From Paralithodes platypus (lineage: Eukaryota; Arthropoda; Malacostraca; Decapoda; Lithodidae), in assembly GCA_032716605.1 (NCBI GenBank), contig CM064572.1:42855897-42919896 (forward strand): a stretch of DNA of 64,000 nucleotides, given 5' to 3'. Below the pieces are notes generated by a model, which worked only from the letters and a program-made list of their open reading frames with translations, made no database searches and had not been told where the DNA came from. Shown one piece after another: positions 35,280-45,580 of this stretch. The first letter of the stretch is position 1; each line of letters begins with the position of its first letter. The position numbers and the translations under genes are program-made.

Positions 35280-35362
35280 GTTTGGAAGGGCAAGTAACCT
35301 CGAGGGGTCGGCATGACCTGCTGTTGCTTGTTTCCTTTGTACTCCTTTGTACCTCCCATCCT
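35280..35362 (+). mobile_element. CR1-like LINE 3' tip
   Basis: TGTTGCTTGTTTCCTTTGTA and CTCCTTTGTA match the 3' terminus of the LINE ending at 45808. Under 90 bp is present. Confidence 0.7.
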
Positions 35363-35404
35363 TAGTGATCTTGGCCCCATTCTATGTGCTTATGGGGTGC
35401 TTAT

Positions 35405-35503
35405 GTTCTCGGTTGGTGTCCCGAGTTTGAATCCCGGGAGGGTCATATGCTTTCAATTAGTTTATTCAAGTACATTCGGTTTTAGTAATTAATAATAATG
35501 TTA
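35405..35503 (+). repeat. S-family SINE fragment
   Basis: GAGTTTGAATCCCGGGAGGG is a B-box-like word, followed by GTCATATGCTTTCAATTAG and an AATAATAA tail. It matches the 3' part of the S copies at 11140 and 48005. Confidence 0.55.
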
Positions 35504-35754
35504 AACGGGGTGTTACTTATAATTACTGGCTCGCTATCGCTCGCCAAGAAAATTGACACCTCAATGGCACGATAGGTCTTAAAATTGACAAGCAAATGGA
35601 ACGAAAGGTCTTAAAATCACCAAACTAATGGGCCGAACGTCTTTAACTAAAGCAAAACAATGGGCTAAACACAAGGGAGAAGGGTGTCCAGGAAAAGCAA
35701 GCACCTCCCCCTTAACTTAACGGTAGGCCAAATTATAGGGTGTGGTGAGGGGTG

Positions 35755-36258
35755 GGCGACACACGCACATACGCACATACGTACATACTGGTTACATATA
35801 CCGACACTCACACCGTCCATATGTATACATACACACACTATACGCTTATGGCTACACCCCACGCACACACCCAGACTATACCACACACACGTATCACACA
35901 CGTGTACATATGCATACATACACACACTATACGCTTATGGTTACACTCACACACAGACTATACCACACACACACACATACACATACCGTACATCACACAC
36001 GTGCACATAATTATGAATACATAACACTATACGCTTATGGCTACACACAGCACACACCCAAACCCACACAGAGAATACACACACACTTACACACACACAG
36101 AATACACCACATATACACACACAGTTACACACACACAGAATACACCACACACATACACACACACAGTTACACACACACACAGAATACACCACCATATACA
36201 CACATATGAATATACCAACACACACACACACACACACACACACAGAACGCACACACAC
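35755..36258. repeat. CA-rich minisatellite with TATACGCTTATGG units
   Basis: CACTATACGCTTATGG occurs three times about 95 bp apart (35837, 35927, 36027), followed by CA-rich GAATACACCAC units. Overlapping ORFs rich in T, H and Y are read-through of the repeat. Confidence 0.88.
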
Positions 36259-36263
36259 TTCGG

Positions 36264-36590
36264 TCACGATGGCCCGAGCGCGTTTAGTACTCTGTATTGG
36301 GAGCGCTAGCTCTGGTGTCGGGGGTTCAATCCCAGGCGCCGGCAGGGGAAGTTCTCTCAAAAACTTTCCCTGGCCGTGAAGGCAAGATCTGGGCGGATCG
36401 TCTCGGGGGACCCGCAAAGTCTCCTGCCCACGTCCTACTCCCTTGGGAGTATGTAGGCGCTCTCGTTAGCTGCCAGGATCAGTCTGTTGATCCATTAGGA
36501 TAAGATCTAGGTTAAGTCTGTGTATTTTCAGCCCCATTGGCTGCCGGCTTGAAATAAACCGATTAGTATTATTATTATTATTATTATTAC
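36264..36590 (+). mobile_element. tRNA-derived SINE with (TTA)n tail
   Basis: The head reads GATGGCCCGAGCGCGTTTAG (A-box region) and GGGGGTTCAATCCCAGG (B box), spaced as in a tRNA. A unique body and a (TTA)n tail at about 36566-36590 follow. It is about 325 bp. It is not a functional tRNA gene, because acceptor-stem pairing is poor. Confidence 0.75.
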
Positions 36591-36737
36591 TCTTTAATCC
36601 CTCTTATATAAACTTCTTCCCCTATTTTTGTTTTCCGATATGTCTGTACAGCTTCATATAATTATATATATATATATATATATATACCGGAATATTTATA
36701 TACTTTATATGTATAATACTTTATCACTAATTATCAG

Positions 36738-36769
<32 letters not shown>

Positions 36770-37009
36770 ATTATTATTATTATTGCTGAAATAAGATTAT
36801 ATTTCCCATCATTTACAGTCAAGGGTAATTATATCTAAATATTTTCGATATGAATGTGTTTGGCTTATATTTATTTATTTATTTATTTATTTTTATCTTG
36901 AAGGATTTCTTATATTATAGTCTGTGAGATATGATGATTTACTCCACACATAAATAACTCTAAGGGATAAAGATTCGGGTCTTATAGGTGATTTTATATA
37001 ATCTGGGGC

Positions 37010-37090
<81 letters not shown>

Positions 37091-37298
37091 CTATTATTAT
37101 TTTGTTTAGAAACATGAAGTGTTAATTATGACGATACAGAGGGTTGTAAATTTTGTTGTTTGAGATGAAAACCATATGATGAGAAAGACTTGATAGAAGC
37201 ATTTAGCCTACAAGTTCTCAGGTCATTGGCTTTTGACCTTTAGAAGACATGAGCCAAACTTTCCCAATATACTGTAGTGCTCTTTCTTATATGATGTA
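36591..37298. other. Microsatellite-rich AT DNA
   Basis: (TA)n at 36663-36685, (TTA)n at 36740-36785, (TTTA)n at 36868-36890 and (GT)n of about 38 repeats at 37013-37088. No gene is recognised. Confidence 0.8.
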
Positions 37299-37507
37299 CA
37301 GTTGGCCTAATAAGTGATGTCTTGGCACCATGTATATTTTCAATCATTGGTATCAGCAATATCTAAAACTTGATTTATTGGTTTCTAGTGAGCTATACAA
37401 ACGAGTTTGTACACTTACCCAACCTATTCAACATCTGACAGACATTGATACAGCACAGAGCGAGCCAAACATATTGACAGCTGAGACATGACTTATTAGC
37501 TCTACCG
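37299..37507. mobile_element. W-family MITE, copy 3
   Basis: TA flanks at 37297-37298 and 37508-37509. The left end CAGTTGGCCTAATAAGTGATG and right end, inverted, CGGTAGAGCTAATAAGTCATG align with the copies near 25 kb. Confidence 0.82.
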
Positions 37508-37509
37508 TA

Positions 37510-38039
37510 CAGTTGCCAACATACGTTATGTTCCTCTCCGTGATCTTATCCATGGAAATATAATGCGAATAATTGAATTACGATTTTAATCTCTTATGCA
37601 GTTGTTAATTCATTTGACTAGTCCACCTATAATTTTGCACGACGTGGAACTGAACTTATGTGGGCAACTGTGCAACTAGAGTCAAAAGTTAGGGGACTAC
37701 TCTAATGACAAAAAATGATAATTGCAATAAAGTTCTTATTCAGGCAGGTCTGTCTCAAGTCCCCCCCCCCCCCTCCCCCCCAAAAAAAAATACAAGAAAA
37801 AAAAATGAAAACAAAACTGGGTAAATGCCAGAGTATATACATATATTTTGCTTGAAATCGTTCAGTTGCTTGCTCGGTCCATAATTTTTCATGTGTTTCC
37901 GATTAGCAATTGCTAATTAATTTTTATTTTAGTCTAATGTAAACACCGTAGATAAAGGGAATATACATTGGTTGGATTGATTAAATTGCTTTACGCGTTA
38001 TATAATCGCATATTGATAACCAAAATAAACTGTCAAAAA
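37510..38039. other. Unassigned AT-rich DNA
   Basis: A C-rich and A-rich stretch lies at 37758-37808. Nothing else is recognised. Confidence 0.4.
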
Positions 38040-38396
38040 GTGTCCCAGGCTTCAAGAACTTATTTTTTATTCCAGCAATATTTAGACAATATCATGCAGC
38101 TTATGAAGGATCTGTGTTGGTAAAAAGGGTAAAGTGAGATAGTTCGAAGTCTGTTAATTGCGGGACGCCCTATTTAAACTGAATAACATTATCTAATTAT
38201 TATTATTTTTATTTCTAACTCTAATAGTAGCCAAAATAAAGTTAAAAGAACGTCGCCGGTACAGATGGGGGTTAAAAGGGTTATTGAGATAGTTTGAAGC
38301 CTTATCATTGCTAGAGATCCTTCCTAATCTGAAAATTGTCGATTCCTAGTAGCCAGATTAAAATATGAAGGATGTGGACGATACAGAAGGAGTTAA
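38040..38396. mobile_element. Two adjoining Y-family copies
   Basis: One Y ends at GAACGTCGCCGGTACAGATGGG with TTAA at 38272-38275. A second, partial Y begins inside that TTAA (AAAGGGTTATTGAGATAG) and ends at ACGATACAGAAGGAG with TTAA at 38393-38396. Confidence 0.65.
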
Positions 38397-38424
38397 CCCA
38401 TTCAAGAAGGAGTTAACCTGGTGA

Positions 38425-38850
38425 TGGGCTGGTCTGGTGATGGGCTGGTCTATCAGAGTGAGAACTGAGCAATCTCTGCCATACCCATAGCTTACTCTGA
38501 CTGTTCCTTTTACTTTTATATTTTCTAGATCTCAAGTGACGGCGTCTCTTCCGTGGATTGACCTCCCAGTCTACCTAGATTGGAAGCCAAAGCGTCACAT
38601 TTTTTCCTTTGCCCTCAACTTTCTCTACATAATTGCTGAGGGCACAGGGCCCTGGGTGGGGCTTTGGTTTCCCGGGCGTTTCCGCACCCTCCTCAGCTCC
38701 CCGCCATGGAGTGGCTTCGGTCACCCAGGCTTTATTGTGGTAGGCAGTGAGGGTTCTGTGGGGGCGCACGGTTATGGCCTTGGCCTTGCTCGGGGCCTTG
38801 GGGCTCTTCGGCCAGGCAGCTTGGGGAACAACAACAACAACAACAACCCA
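38425..38850 (+). repeat. K-family dispersed repeat, copy 2, with (AAC)n tail
   Basis: It matches 34860-35275 from GGTGATGGGCTGG to CCAGGCAGCTTGGGG. It ends in an AACAACAAC tail, as expected of a retroposed 3' end. One frame (38536-38850) stays open, including PWVGLWFPGRFRTLLSSPP, but it has no recognised domain. Confidence 0.6.
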
Positions 38851-38854
38851 TTCA

Positions 38855-39195
38855 GTACCGGCGATGTCCTTTTCATTATAATCTGACACGTATTAGACGA
38901 TTTTATTCTGCTTAGGAAGGACGTTTACCCATGAATAGGCTACAGACTAACATTATTCGGTAGAAAAATGTCCCGGTTGAAGGCCAACTCATCTTAAATT
39001 ACAGGCTCGATTTTCCTCGCCATGAAAAAGTCGACACCTAAATGGCACGAAAGGTTATAAATTTGACAAATGGGGCGAAAGTTCTTAAAATCGCCAAAAT
39101 AAGGGAGTGAACATCTTAAAATCTCTAAAGCAATTGGGCTAAACATGAGGGAGAAAGGGGTCCCGAAAAAAAAAATCTCATGTGGAAATCTCCCC
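38855..39195 (+). mobile_element. Y fragment followed by a 5'-truncated X copy
   Basis: CCATTCAGTACCGGCGATG and TTAGACGATTTTATTCTGC belong to Y (38855-38930). X follows from CGGTAGAAAAATGTCCCGG (38960) to CTCCCCTTTA at about 39199. Confidence 0.65.
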
Positions 39196-39259
39196 TTTAC
39201 CCTTTCAGTGCGGGACCGGTTCAGGAATGTTCTGGCATTTTATAGCAATTTACAGGCCC

Positions 39260-39473
39260 TTAACCCCTTCTGTACTGGCGGCATCTTTTTCATTTGATTG
39301 TGGCTACTATTAGATGATTTTGTTTAGTTTGACAAGGCCTCCAGCAATTAACAGGCTTCGAACTATCTCACCTAACCCTTTATTCTACCACAGATCCTTC
39401 TTAAGCTGCACAAAATCATCTACATATAGCTAGAATAAAATTAAAAAGACGTCGCCAGTACAGAAGGGGTTAA
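39260..39473. mobile_element. Y-family MITE (complete)
   Basis: TTAA at 39260-39263 and 39470-39473. Ends CCCCTTCTGTACTGGCGGC and, inverted, CCCCTTCTGTACTGGCGAC are nearly perfect inverted repeats. The interior has CTACCACAGATCCTTCTTAAG. It is 214 bp. Confidence 0.85.
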
Positions 39474-40478
39474 AGCCTCTTAAAGCCTGTGCAGAGGAGT
39501 GCCATTGTGCGGGAGCACGGTATGCCCCCGTCCGCTCTCCAGCACAGCGGCTGGTGCACTGAAGAGTGTCAGCCGTATCTCGCGAGAACTATGCAGCGCT
39601 GCCAAAGGCAAATGTAGCGCGACATTTCTCATTATTACCGGATATTTCCCGATGTCCATGGTACCGCTGCGGATGAACCCCGAGCGATACGAAGCTCATT
39701 TTGCTGTCATCATGAAGTTATTTTCTTTTAGTATTTGTCTGAATACATTTAATTACATTCAGACACTTGCTTAACCTATCCGCGGCGAGACTCCGACTCG
39801 TTAAACGTCGTGTGGGGCGAAGCTATTGCATTAATTTCTGACGAAAATCGTCATTATCCGATAAATATCGTTATTACTTATTCAAATGCGCCTATTTTAT
39901 GTTTAATACGAAGATAGTTAAATGTTACAACAATAAAACAAGTGGGAATAGTATTTGGGGGTGACAAACATGAAAAATTGCCGAGCGGTTCATTCATGGA
40001 GTTGACAGAGAGCGAAACTGCACCCTCACTTCACGAGCTCTCGAGCGAGACTGGAGGCAGTGCGGGCTAGTTAGTCTCTCTCTCTCTCCTCCCTCCACAC
40101 CCCTCCCTTTCGACCTTGAAACCGGGTAGGGAGATTTGGCGCCATAAATAAACCAATAATCACAGGAATAAGAGAAAAATAGGTGATAATTGAGAGGGGG
40201 GGGGGGGAAATATGGACAAATGTGGAGGAGTGATAGAATGTATGGATATGAATTATCTCACATTTTTATACATTCCTTTGTTTTGAGTGACAGTGGGATG
40301 TTTGGAAAGTTTTTTTTTAGGCCATGGCTCATATGACGACGCTCGCCCTCCTAGGGTTCAGACTCATATGAGGACGCTTGCCGTTCCTGGGTTAATCATT
40401 CAGGAGTGCCTGAATGAGCCCCTAATATTGCATAAATATGCCCGCAGCGTAAGTGTTAATATATACTTGTGTACTTAC
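39474..40478. other. Unassigned, moderately GC-rich DNA downstream of the dpr exon
   Basis: No repeat family from elsewhere in the window is seen at 39480-40140. An ORF at 39499-39774 has no recognisable similarity. A (CT)n tract is at 40074-40088 and a G11 run near 40196. For the minus-strand dpr gene this is intron or downstream sequence. Confidence 0.45.
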
Positions 40479-40692
40479 TGAATATATGGAGGTGCACCAC
40501 ATAGGAACGGACGGGTTTGGTGGAGACCTGGCACTCGTAGTTCCCGGAATCACGGACCTGGGCGTACTTGATCTTGAGTATCCAGTCCTTGGAGCCCGAG
40601 GGGGAGTTGATGACCTCGTAGCGCTGGTCCGTGGTGTAAGTGTATCGCCCCACTGTCAAGATGTGCAGGTCCCTCTGTCGAATCCATGACAC
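40479..40692 (-). CDS. dpr: dpr-family cell-surface immunoglobulin exon (internal exon)
   Basis: This is the only host-gene exon I can support. On the minus strand a splice acceptor (TTTGTCCACCAG) at 40693-40694 precedes GTGTCATGG. A donor GTAAGTAC at 40478-40471 follows after one extra base, giving 214 nt in phase. It reads VSWIRQRDLHILTVGRYTYT, then KDWILKIKYAQVRDSG and NYECQVSTKPVRSYVVHLHI. The Trp of strand C, the D-x-G-x-Y-x-C box and the PVRSY segment are those of the first Ig domain of Dpr proteins. These neuronal adhesion proteins bind DIP partners in synaptic target choice. The preceding exon, with the first cysteine, is not in view. DIP paralogues fit less well because VSWIR-RDLHILT is Dpr-specific. 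Confidence 0.87.
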
Positions 40693-40740
40693 CTGGTGGA
40701 CAAATAAATATTAGGAAGAGTCATTATAGGATAGCTAAGG

Positions 40741-41013
40741 AGATTATTATTTATTTATATATTCATATATTTATTAGTTTCCTCGGTAGACCTCCATCAA
40801 ACTTAAAAAAACATCCATCAGATCCCCCTTCGAGATTAATTTGTACATTTTTCGGTAGAACAATGTCACGGCCGAAGGCCGGTTGCTCTACAATTACAGG
40901 CAGGCTATCGCTCGCCATGAAAAAAATTGACACCTAAAGGGCACGAAAGATCTTAACATTGACAAATAAATGGGGTTGAAAATTTTAAAACTATTGGGGC
41001 TAAGCATGAGGGA
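40741..41013 (+). mobile_element. X-family MITE about 48 bp upstream of the dpr splice acceptor
   Basis: GACCTCCATCAAAC, CACGGCCGAAGGCCGG and CAGGCTATCGCTCGCC mark the family. The 5' end is eroded (CTAAGGAGATTATT) and the 3' end stops at CTAAGCATGAGGGA, where a duplicate of the exon edge begins. Both ends are therefore incomplete. Confidence 0.82.
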
Positions 41014-41054
41014 GATGTGCAGGTCCCTCTGTAGAATCCATGACACCTGGTGGA
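41014..41054 (-). repeat. 41-bp duplicate of the dpr exon 5' edge
   Basis: Forty of 41 bases match 40660-40700, including the CCACCAG acceptor and the start of the exon. One substitution changes the Arg codon of the original to Leu. The copy ends after 12 codons, so it cannot be an alternative exon. Confidence 0.9.
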
Positions 41055-41081
41055 GAGATGGAGAAATGTTAAAAAGACACT

Positions 41082-41084
<3 letters not shown>

Positions 41085-41113
<29 letters not shown>
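41085..41113. repeat. (TA)n microsatellite
   Basis: Alternating TA of about 29 bp. Confidence 0.9.
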
Positions 41114-41116
<3 letters not shown>

Positions 41117-41175
41117 TAAATGATGAAATGAGAGACAAAGATTTTCACTGCACCTTCTCTCTTTATCCTGTATTA

Positions 41176-41392
41176 GCTACAAAGGAGTACAAAGGAAAAC
41201 TGGCAACTACATATATGTGGATCATTACGAGGATACTTGTAACTGAAGCTACCTAACCATGGGAAAAAGGTAATGGTAAGGCTGTAAAGAGTGTTGCTAT
41301 TAGTTTATAAATGCGGATAATCGGGGGTTAAGAGTGAAATATTTATCTAGTCGGATTTTGACAGTTTCAACAGCTGTTGTAGTTGTTGTATT
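41176..41392 (-). mobile_element. CR1-like LINE 3' end, head-to-head with the next element
   Basis: It begins with the ACAAAGGAGTACAAAGG terminus on the plus strand. On the minus strand it reads TVKIRLDKYFTLNPRLSAF, a diverged version of the family C-terminus, then a short 3' UTR. Confidence 0.75.
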
Positions 41393-41492
41393 ACATTGCT
41401 AACATATTTTTTTTGTGATTTTCAGGCTTTAATTGTACCATTTTGCTAACATAAATTTGTGTGATTTTCAAGCATATTGTGATTATATCGTC

Positions 41493-42480
41493 ATGGCGCC
41501 GCAACGAACCTGCACGAGTTCCGGTAAATTTGGCCCTACCATGTTTGTTGATACTGATGTCCAAATTTGTAGATTTTGCCAGCTCCGAGAGAAGATTGCG
41601 GATGAATTGAATGCAGCTCACCGCAAGATCGATGCCTTGACTACGAAGCTTGAATCCCTTCAAGAATTTGCCACACTCAACGTAGGAGTGCCCTCGGCCC
41701 AACAAACCACTACGATGTCAACCGCCATTCCAGTGCATACCGGTACCGGTACCCACACCAGCAGCTACCTTAGATGTTGCAGAAAATAATAATGACTCTA
41801 CTCTCACTCCCCCCCCAGGACAACTTTCAGTTAGTGAGAAACAATGTGCGTCCCAGTACCAGTACCAGGAAGGTCATCCCGACAACATGCCAAAACCGCT
41901 TCAAAATTCTTGCTATTGATGAGGAAGAGGAAACGGAAGAAGTTCGGCTTGTGGGCGACTCCATGGTCCGTGGCCAATTAACCGAGTTCTGCGCCAGGGC
42001 ACCCATGACCAGAAAGCGATTCTGTATCCCAGGTGGCGGCGTGGACGACATTGTTGCAGCTGTGGAAGAGGTTTCCAGCCTCGCCCCCGCAAGCACTACG
42101 TACGTCATCCACGTTGGATCTAACGATGTCCAACTGACGCGGTCAGAGGAACTACTTTGCAAGTACCGGCGGCTGATCCGGTCCTTCAAGGAAAAATCTA
42201 ATAGAATCTTGATTTCAGGAATTGTTCCCCGATTGATGTAGAAAACCGATTCTACAACATAGCTACCAGTACAAATCGCCGACTAGCCAAACTCTGCAGG
42301 GAGGAGGACATCGGCTTTGTCGACACGTGGGATCATTTTTACTATGATAAATCTTTGTTTTCAGGAGATGGTGTACATCTTAATGAAGTAGGAGCTGCAT
42401 GTCTTGGTCGTCTCCTGAACGATGCAGTCAAGGATTTCCGTTCAAAAAACGGGGTCAACCGGGGGTATCCAGGGGTAGTG
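41493..42480 (+). pseudogene. CR1-like ORF1: CxxC motif, coiled region and SGNH/GDSL esterase-like domain
   Basis: The start chosen is the ATG at 41493 (MAPQRTCTSSGK). Residues 1-90 hold CRFCQLREKIADELN and a helical heptad-like stretch. After a frameshift near 41775 the second part (41774-42241) carries VRLVGDSMVRGQ (block I GDS), then PGGGVDDI, then VIHVGSNDVQ (block III GxND). A further shift near 42241 leads to DTWDHF and SGDGVHLNEVGA, the D-x-x-H of block V. This set of blocks matches the esterase domain known from ORF1 of CR1-clade LINEs, thought to help membrane or RNP association. Two frameshifts make it a pseudogene. Confidence 0.82.
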
Positions 42481-42529
42481 TAAGTCAAATACGAACTGAA
42501 AATTCAGACAATGCACAATCAGTAACATC

Positions 42530-45500
42530 CAACTCTAATACTCTTAAGGTGTTTTATGTAAATGCTCGTAGCATACGCAATAAATTTTCAGATCTAGAGA
42601 AAATCGTGTTTACAGAACATTATGATATAATCGGCATTACAGAATCTTGGTTTAATACGGAGACTTTTTAGCCGAATATACGCTTCCTGGTTTTACAATG
42701 TTTGAGAAAAGTCGGATCAATAGAAATGGAGGAGGAGTTCTGTTTTTTATAAAAGAAAGTCTAAATCCCGTCTTAATGTCAAAACCTCAAATTGCGAATA
42801 TAGACATATCTTACGTACTATTAAATAATAAACAAGGAACTAAAATAACACTAGCTTTATTATACAGACCCCCAGCTCAATCAGTGCAAACTGACAGTGA
42901 AATTTATGAACAAATTGCAGAAATAACTAACATACAAGATACCGTAATTTTTGGCGATTTCAACTTACCCGTGACTAAATGGGGCGATATTCTTACTTCA
43001 CACTCTGGACACGACCTCTATGCTAACTTGCAAGAGAGTTAACTTTTTCAATTTGTACAATCTCCGACCCGTGGTAATAATGTGCTTGACCTTGTACTCG
43101 CAACAAAAGAAGAATTAATAGAGAATTTGAATGTTGGTGATGAAGTCAGTAACAGCGACCATCGTACGATAACTTTCACTTTAAAGTTTACTAGTAACAA
43201 ATCAAATAGCAGCATTGAGAAAGTCCCTAATTTCAAGAAAGCAAATTTTCATAACCTTAAATCAAAGCTTAAAGAAACTGACTGGAGCTTTCTGACTAAC
43301 AATAACGACATAAATACATCTTGGGAGTGTTTCACAACCACTTACCTTAAGGCAGTGCAAGACTGCATACCATCGAAAATACGGCGTCCAGGCCATAATG
43401 ATAAGCCCAAATGGTGGAATGAAGATATTTCAGACTGTCTGCTTGCTAAAAAATTTGCGGCTCGCTTGGTGTAGTGACTAGCGTCTCGGACTTCCATCCA
43501 GAAGGCCCGGGTTCGCGCCCACGCTCGGCGCATTAAAGATTTTTCACAAGCACTGAGTCGTTACCATCCCTGATGAGCAAAGGGATGGGGTAGTAGTACA
43601 GGACCCCAATGGAAATACGCCTAATCGGCCTTATTGAGCTATCCTTAGCTAGCTTAGCATGCGCTAGCTTTAAGAACTATTATTATTATTATTATTATTA
43701 TAATGATAGATTAAAATCCTCACAAAATGACGAAGAACGGGTGAAATTTGTAGAGCTACGACGCAAAGCCAAAAAGATAATTAAGCAAAGTAAAAAGACC
43801 CTGGAGTTACATGTTGCGAATCAAAGTAAAACAAACCTGAAAGAATTCTATAGTTATATCAGAAAGAAAAATGTAGTTACTTCAACTGTTGGACGTTAGT
43901 CGATGAAAATGGAGAATACACCAAAGACGAAGTACAAATGAGTAATGCCCTCAATACCTTCTTTGCATCAGTTTTTACAACCGAAGACCTCAGTGATATC
44001 CCTACACCATCGCCGATTCAGATTGATAATTCAGATGTTCTAAGCAATATCACCGTTACAGAGAGAGAAGTATTGAATTGTTTAGCTAAACTCAAGGTAA
44101 ATAAAACGCCTGGACCTGATACAATCTCGCCTAGAGTTCTAAAGGAAGCTAAGGATGAGCTCTCCAAACCACTGACATTGCTATTCAATGAATCCTTGCA
44201 GTCTGGGACTATGCCTGATCAGTGGAAGCTAGCCAACGTAACACCGATATTAAAAAAAGGCAGCAAATCCCTACCCAGTAACTATCGTCCGATTAGATAA
44301 CCTCAATTGTATGTAAAATGCTAAAAACGGTCATAAGAGACAGACTCGTAAATCACTTATAGGCAAATAACTTACTTAAAGATACTCAACACGGCTTTCG
44401 TAAAAAACGTTCCTGTTTAACAAACCTCTTAGACTTCTTCCACGATATCCTCAACCTCTACGATGAGAGTAAAGCTGTAGATATTATATACCTTGATTTT
44501 CAAAAGGCCTTTGACAAAGTTCCCCACAAACGTTTACTGCTAAAACTAAAAGCGCATGGAATACAAGATGGTGTGTTGAAATGGATAGAAAATTGGCTCA
44601 GCGACAGAAAGCAAAGAGTAGTCATAAACGGTAAGGCATCTAAATGGACCAATGTAAGTAGCGGGGTACCCCAGGGATCGGTACTAGGACCAATTATCTT
44701 TCTAATTTACATCAACGATATAAATGAGGGTCTCACCTGTACAATCTCAAAATTTGCTGACGATACAAAAATTGCAAATAGCGTACTCTCAAAAGAACAA
44801 GTTGACGATATGCAACATAATCTAGATAAATTGTCATGTTGGGCCCAAATTTGGCAAATGAGTTTCAATGCGGATAAATGTAAAGTACTACATATCGGAT
44901 ACCTAAATGAGAAAGCAAACTATTCGATGAATGGCACTCAGCTTAAGATTGTAAACAGAGAAACCGATCTGGGAGTAACAATATCGAGTAACCTAAAACC
45001 GAGTCAACAATGTTCAGAAGTTGTTAAGAAGGCAAACAAAATAATTGGCTATGTAGGCAGGTCATTTGAGCATAAACCCAAAGAAGTTATCCTAACCCTT
45101 TACAATTCCTTAGTCCGCCCTCTTCTGGAATACTGCGTTCAATCCTGGTGCCCTTATTACCAAAAAGAGATAAACAAGCTAGAACGAGTTCAACGTAGAG
45201 TTACCAAAATGATACCTAGCCTAAAGAACAAACCATACGAAGAGCGTCTTAGAGAATTAAATCTATTTCCTTTAACCCAGCGCAGATTAAGAGGTGACTT
45301 AATTCAAGTGTTCAAAATCATCAAAGGCATCGACAATATGAACTGTAGTAAGTACTTCACTATCGACCAATCTAATTACACACGGGGAAACGGTTGCAAA
45401 ATTATTGGTAAATCTTTTAACTCACTCGAATCTAAGAATTTCTTCTTCAATCGAGTTGTTAACTTGTGGAATGGGCTTCCCCGAGACGTTATAGACTGCA

Positions 45501-45580
45501 GCATCGTTGATTCATTTAAACTCCGCTTAGACAAATATCTCGCATCAAACCCACGACTGACTGCGTTTGTAAATGAGTAA
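42530..45580 (+). pseudogene. CR1-like ORF2: endonuclease and reverse transcriptase (broken)
   Basis: The apurinic-type endonuclease begins FYVNARSIRNKFSDLE, with IGITESWF (catalytic E), VIFGDFNLP (D, N) and NSDHRTITF (D, H). RT follows with KTPGPDTISPRVLKE, QWKLANVTPILKKG, YLDFQKAFDKVPH (A), GVPQGSVLGPIIF (B) and KFADDTKIANS (C). A C-terminal thumb follows with LERVQRRVTKMIPSLK and the end ASNPRLTAFVNE. Stops or shifts occur near 42670, 43042, 43899, 44300 and 44360, and a SINE is inserted at 43459-43700. From 44573 on, 335 codons remain open. Confidence 0.9.
43459..43700 (+). mobile_element. tRNA-derived SINE inside CR1-like ORF2
   Basis: The uninterrupted relative at 57800 reads straight through this site (TTTGC then TAATGATAG). 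The insert has an A box (TGGTGTAGTGACTAGCG), a B box (GGTTCGCGCCC), a body of about 150 bp and a (TTA)n tail. The (TTA)n tail resembles that of the SINE at 36264, but the body differs. No target duplication is evident. Confidence 0.85.

Larger units (their letters stand above)
34648..35715 (+). mobile_element. X-family MITE split by a ~0.8-kb block of other repeats
   Basis: The left X end (TTAA 34648-34651, GGGGATAGTGGCTG) runs to about 34714. X resumes at about 35518 (AATTACTGGCTCGCTATCGC) and ends at TTAA 35712-35715. The block between holds K, a CR1 tip and an S fragment. Confidence 0.75.

Noticed and set aside
35684..36417. ORFs up to 156 codons rich in Thr, His, Tyr or Cys, Val
   Set aside because: They arise from CA-rich repeats in several frames and on both strands at once.
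39499..39774. ORF of 91 codons
   Set aside because: No recognisable domain and no supporting signals; could be chance.
41014..41054. Mutually exclusive second dpr exon
   Set aside because: Only 12 codons match before the similarity ends; no donor site or Ig core follows.
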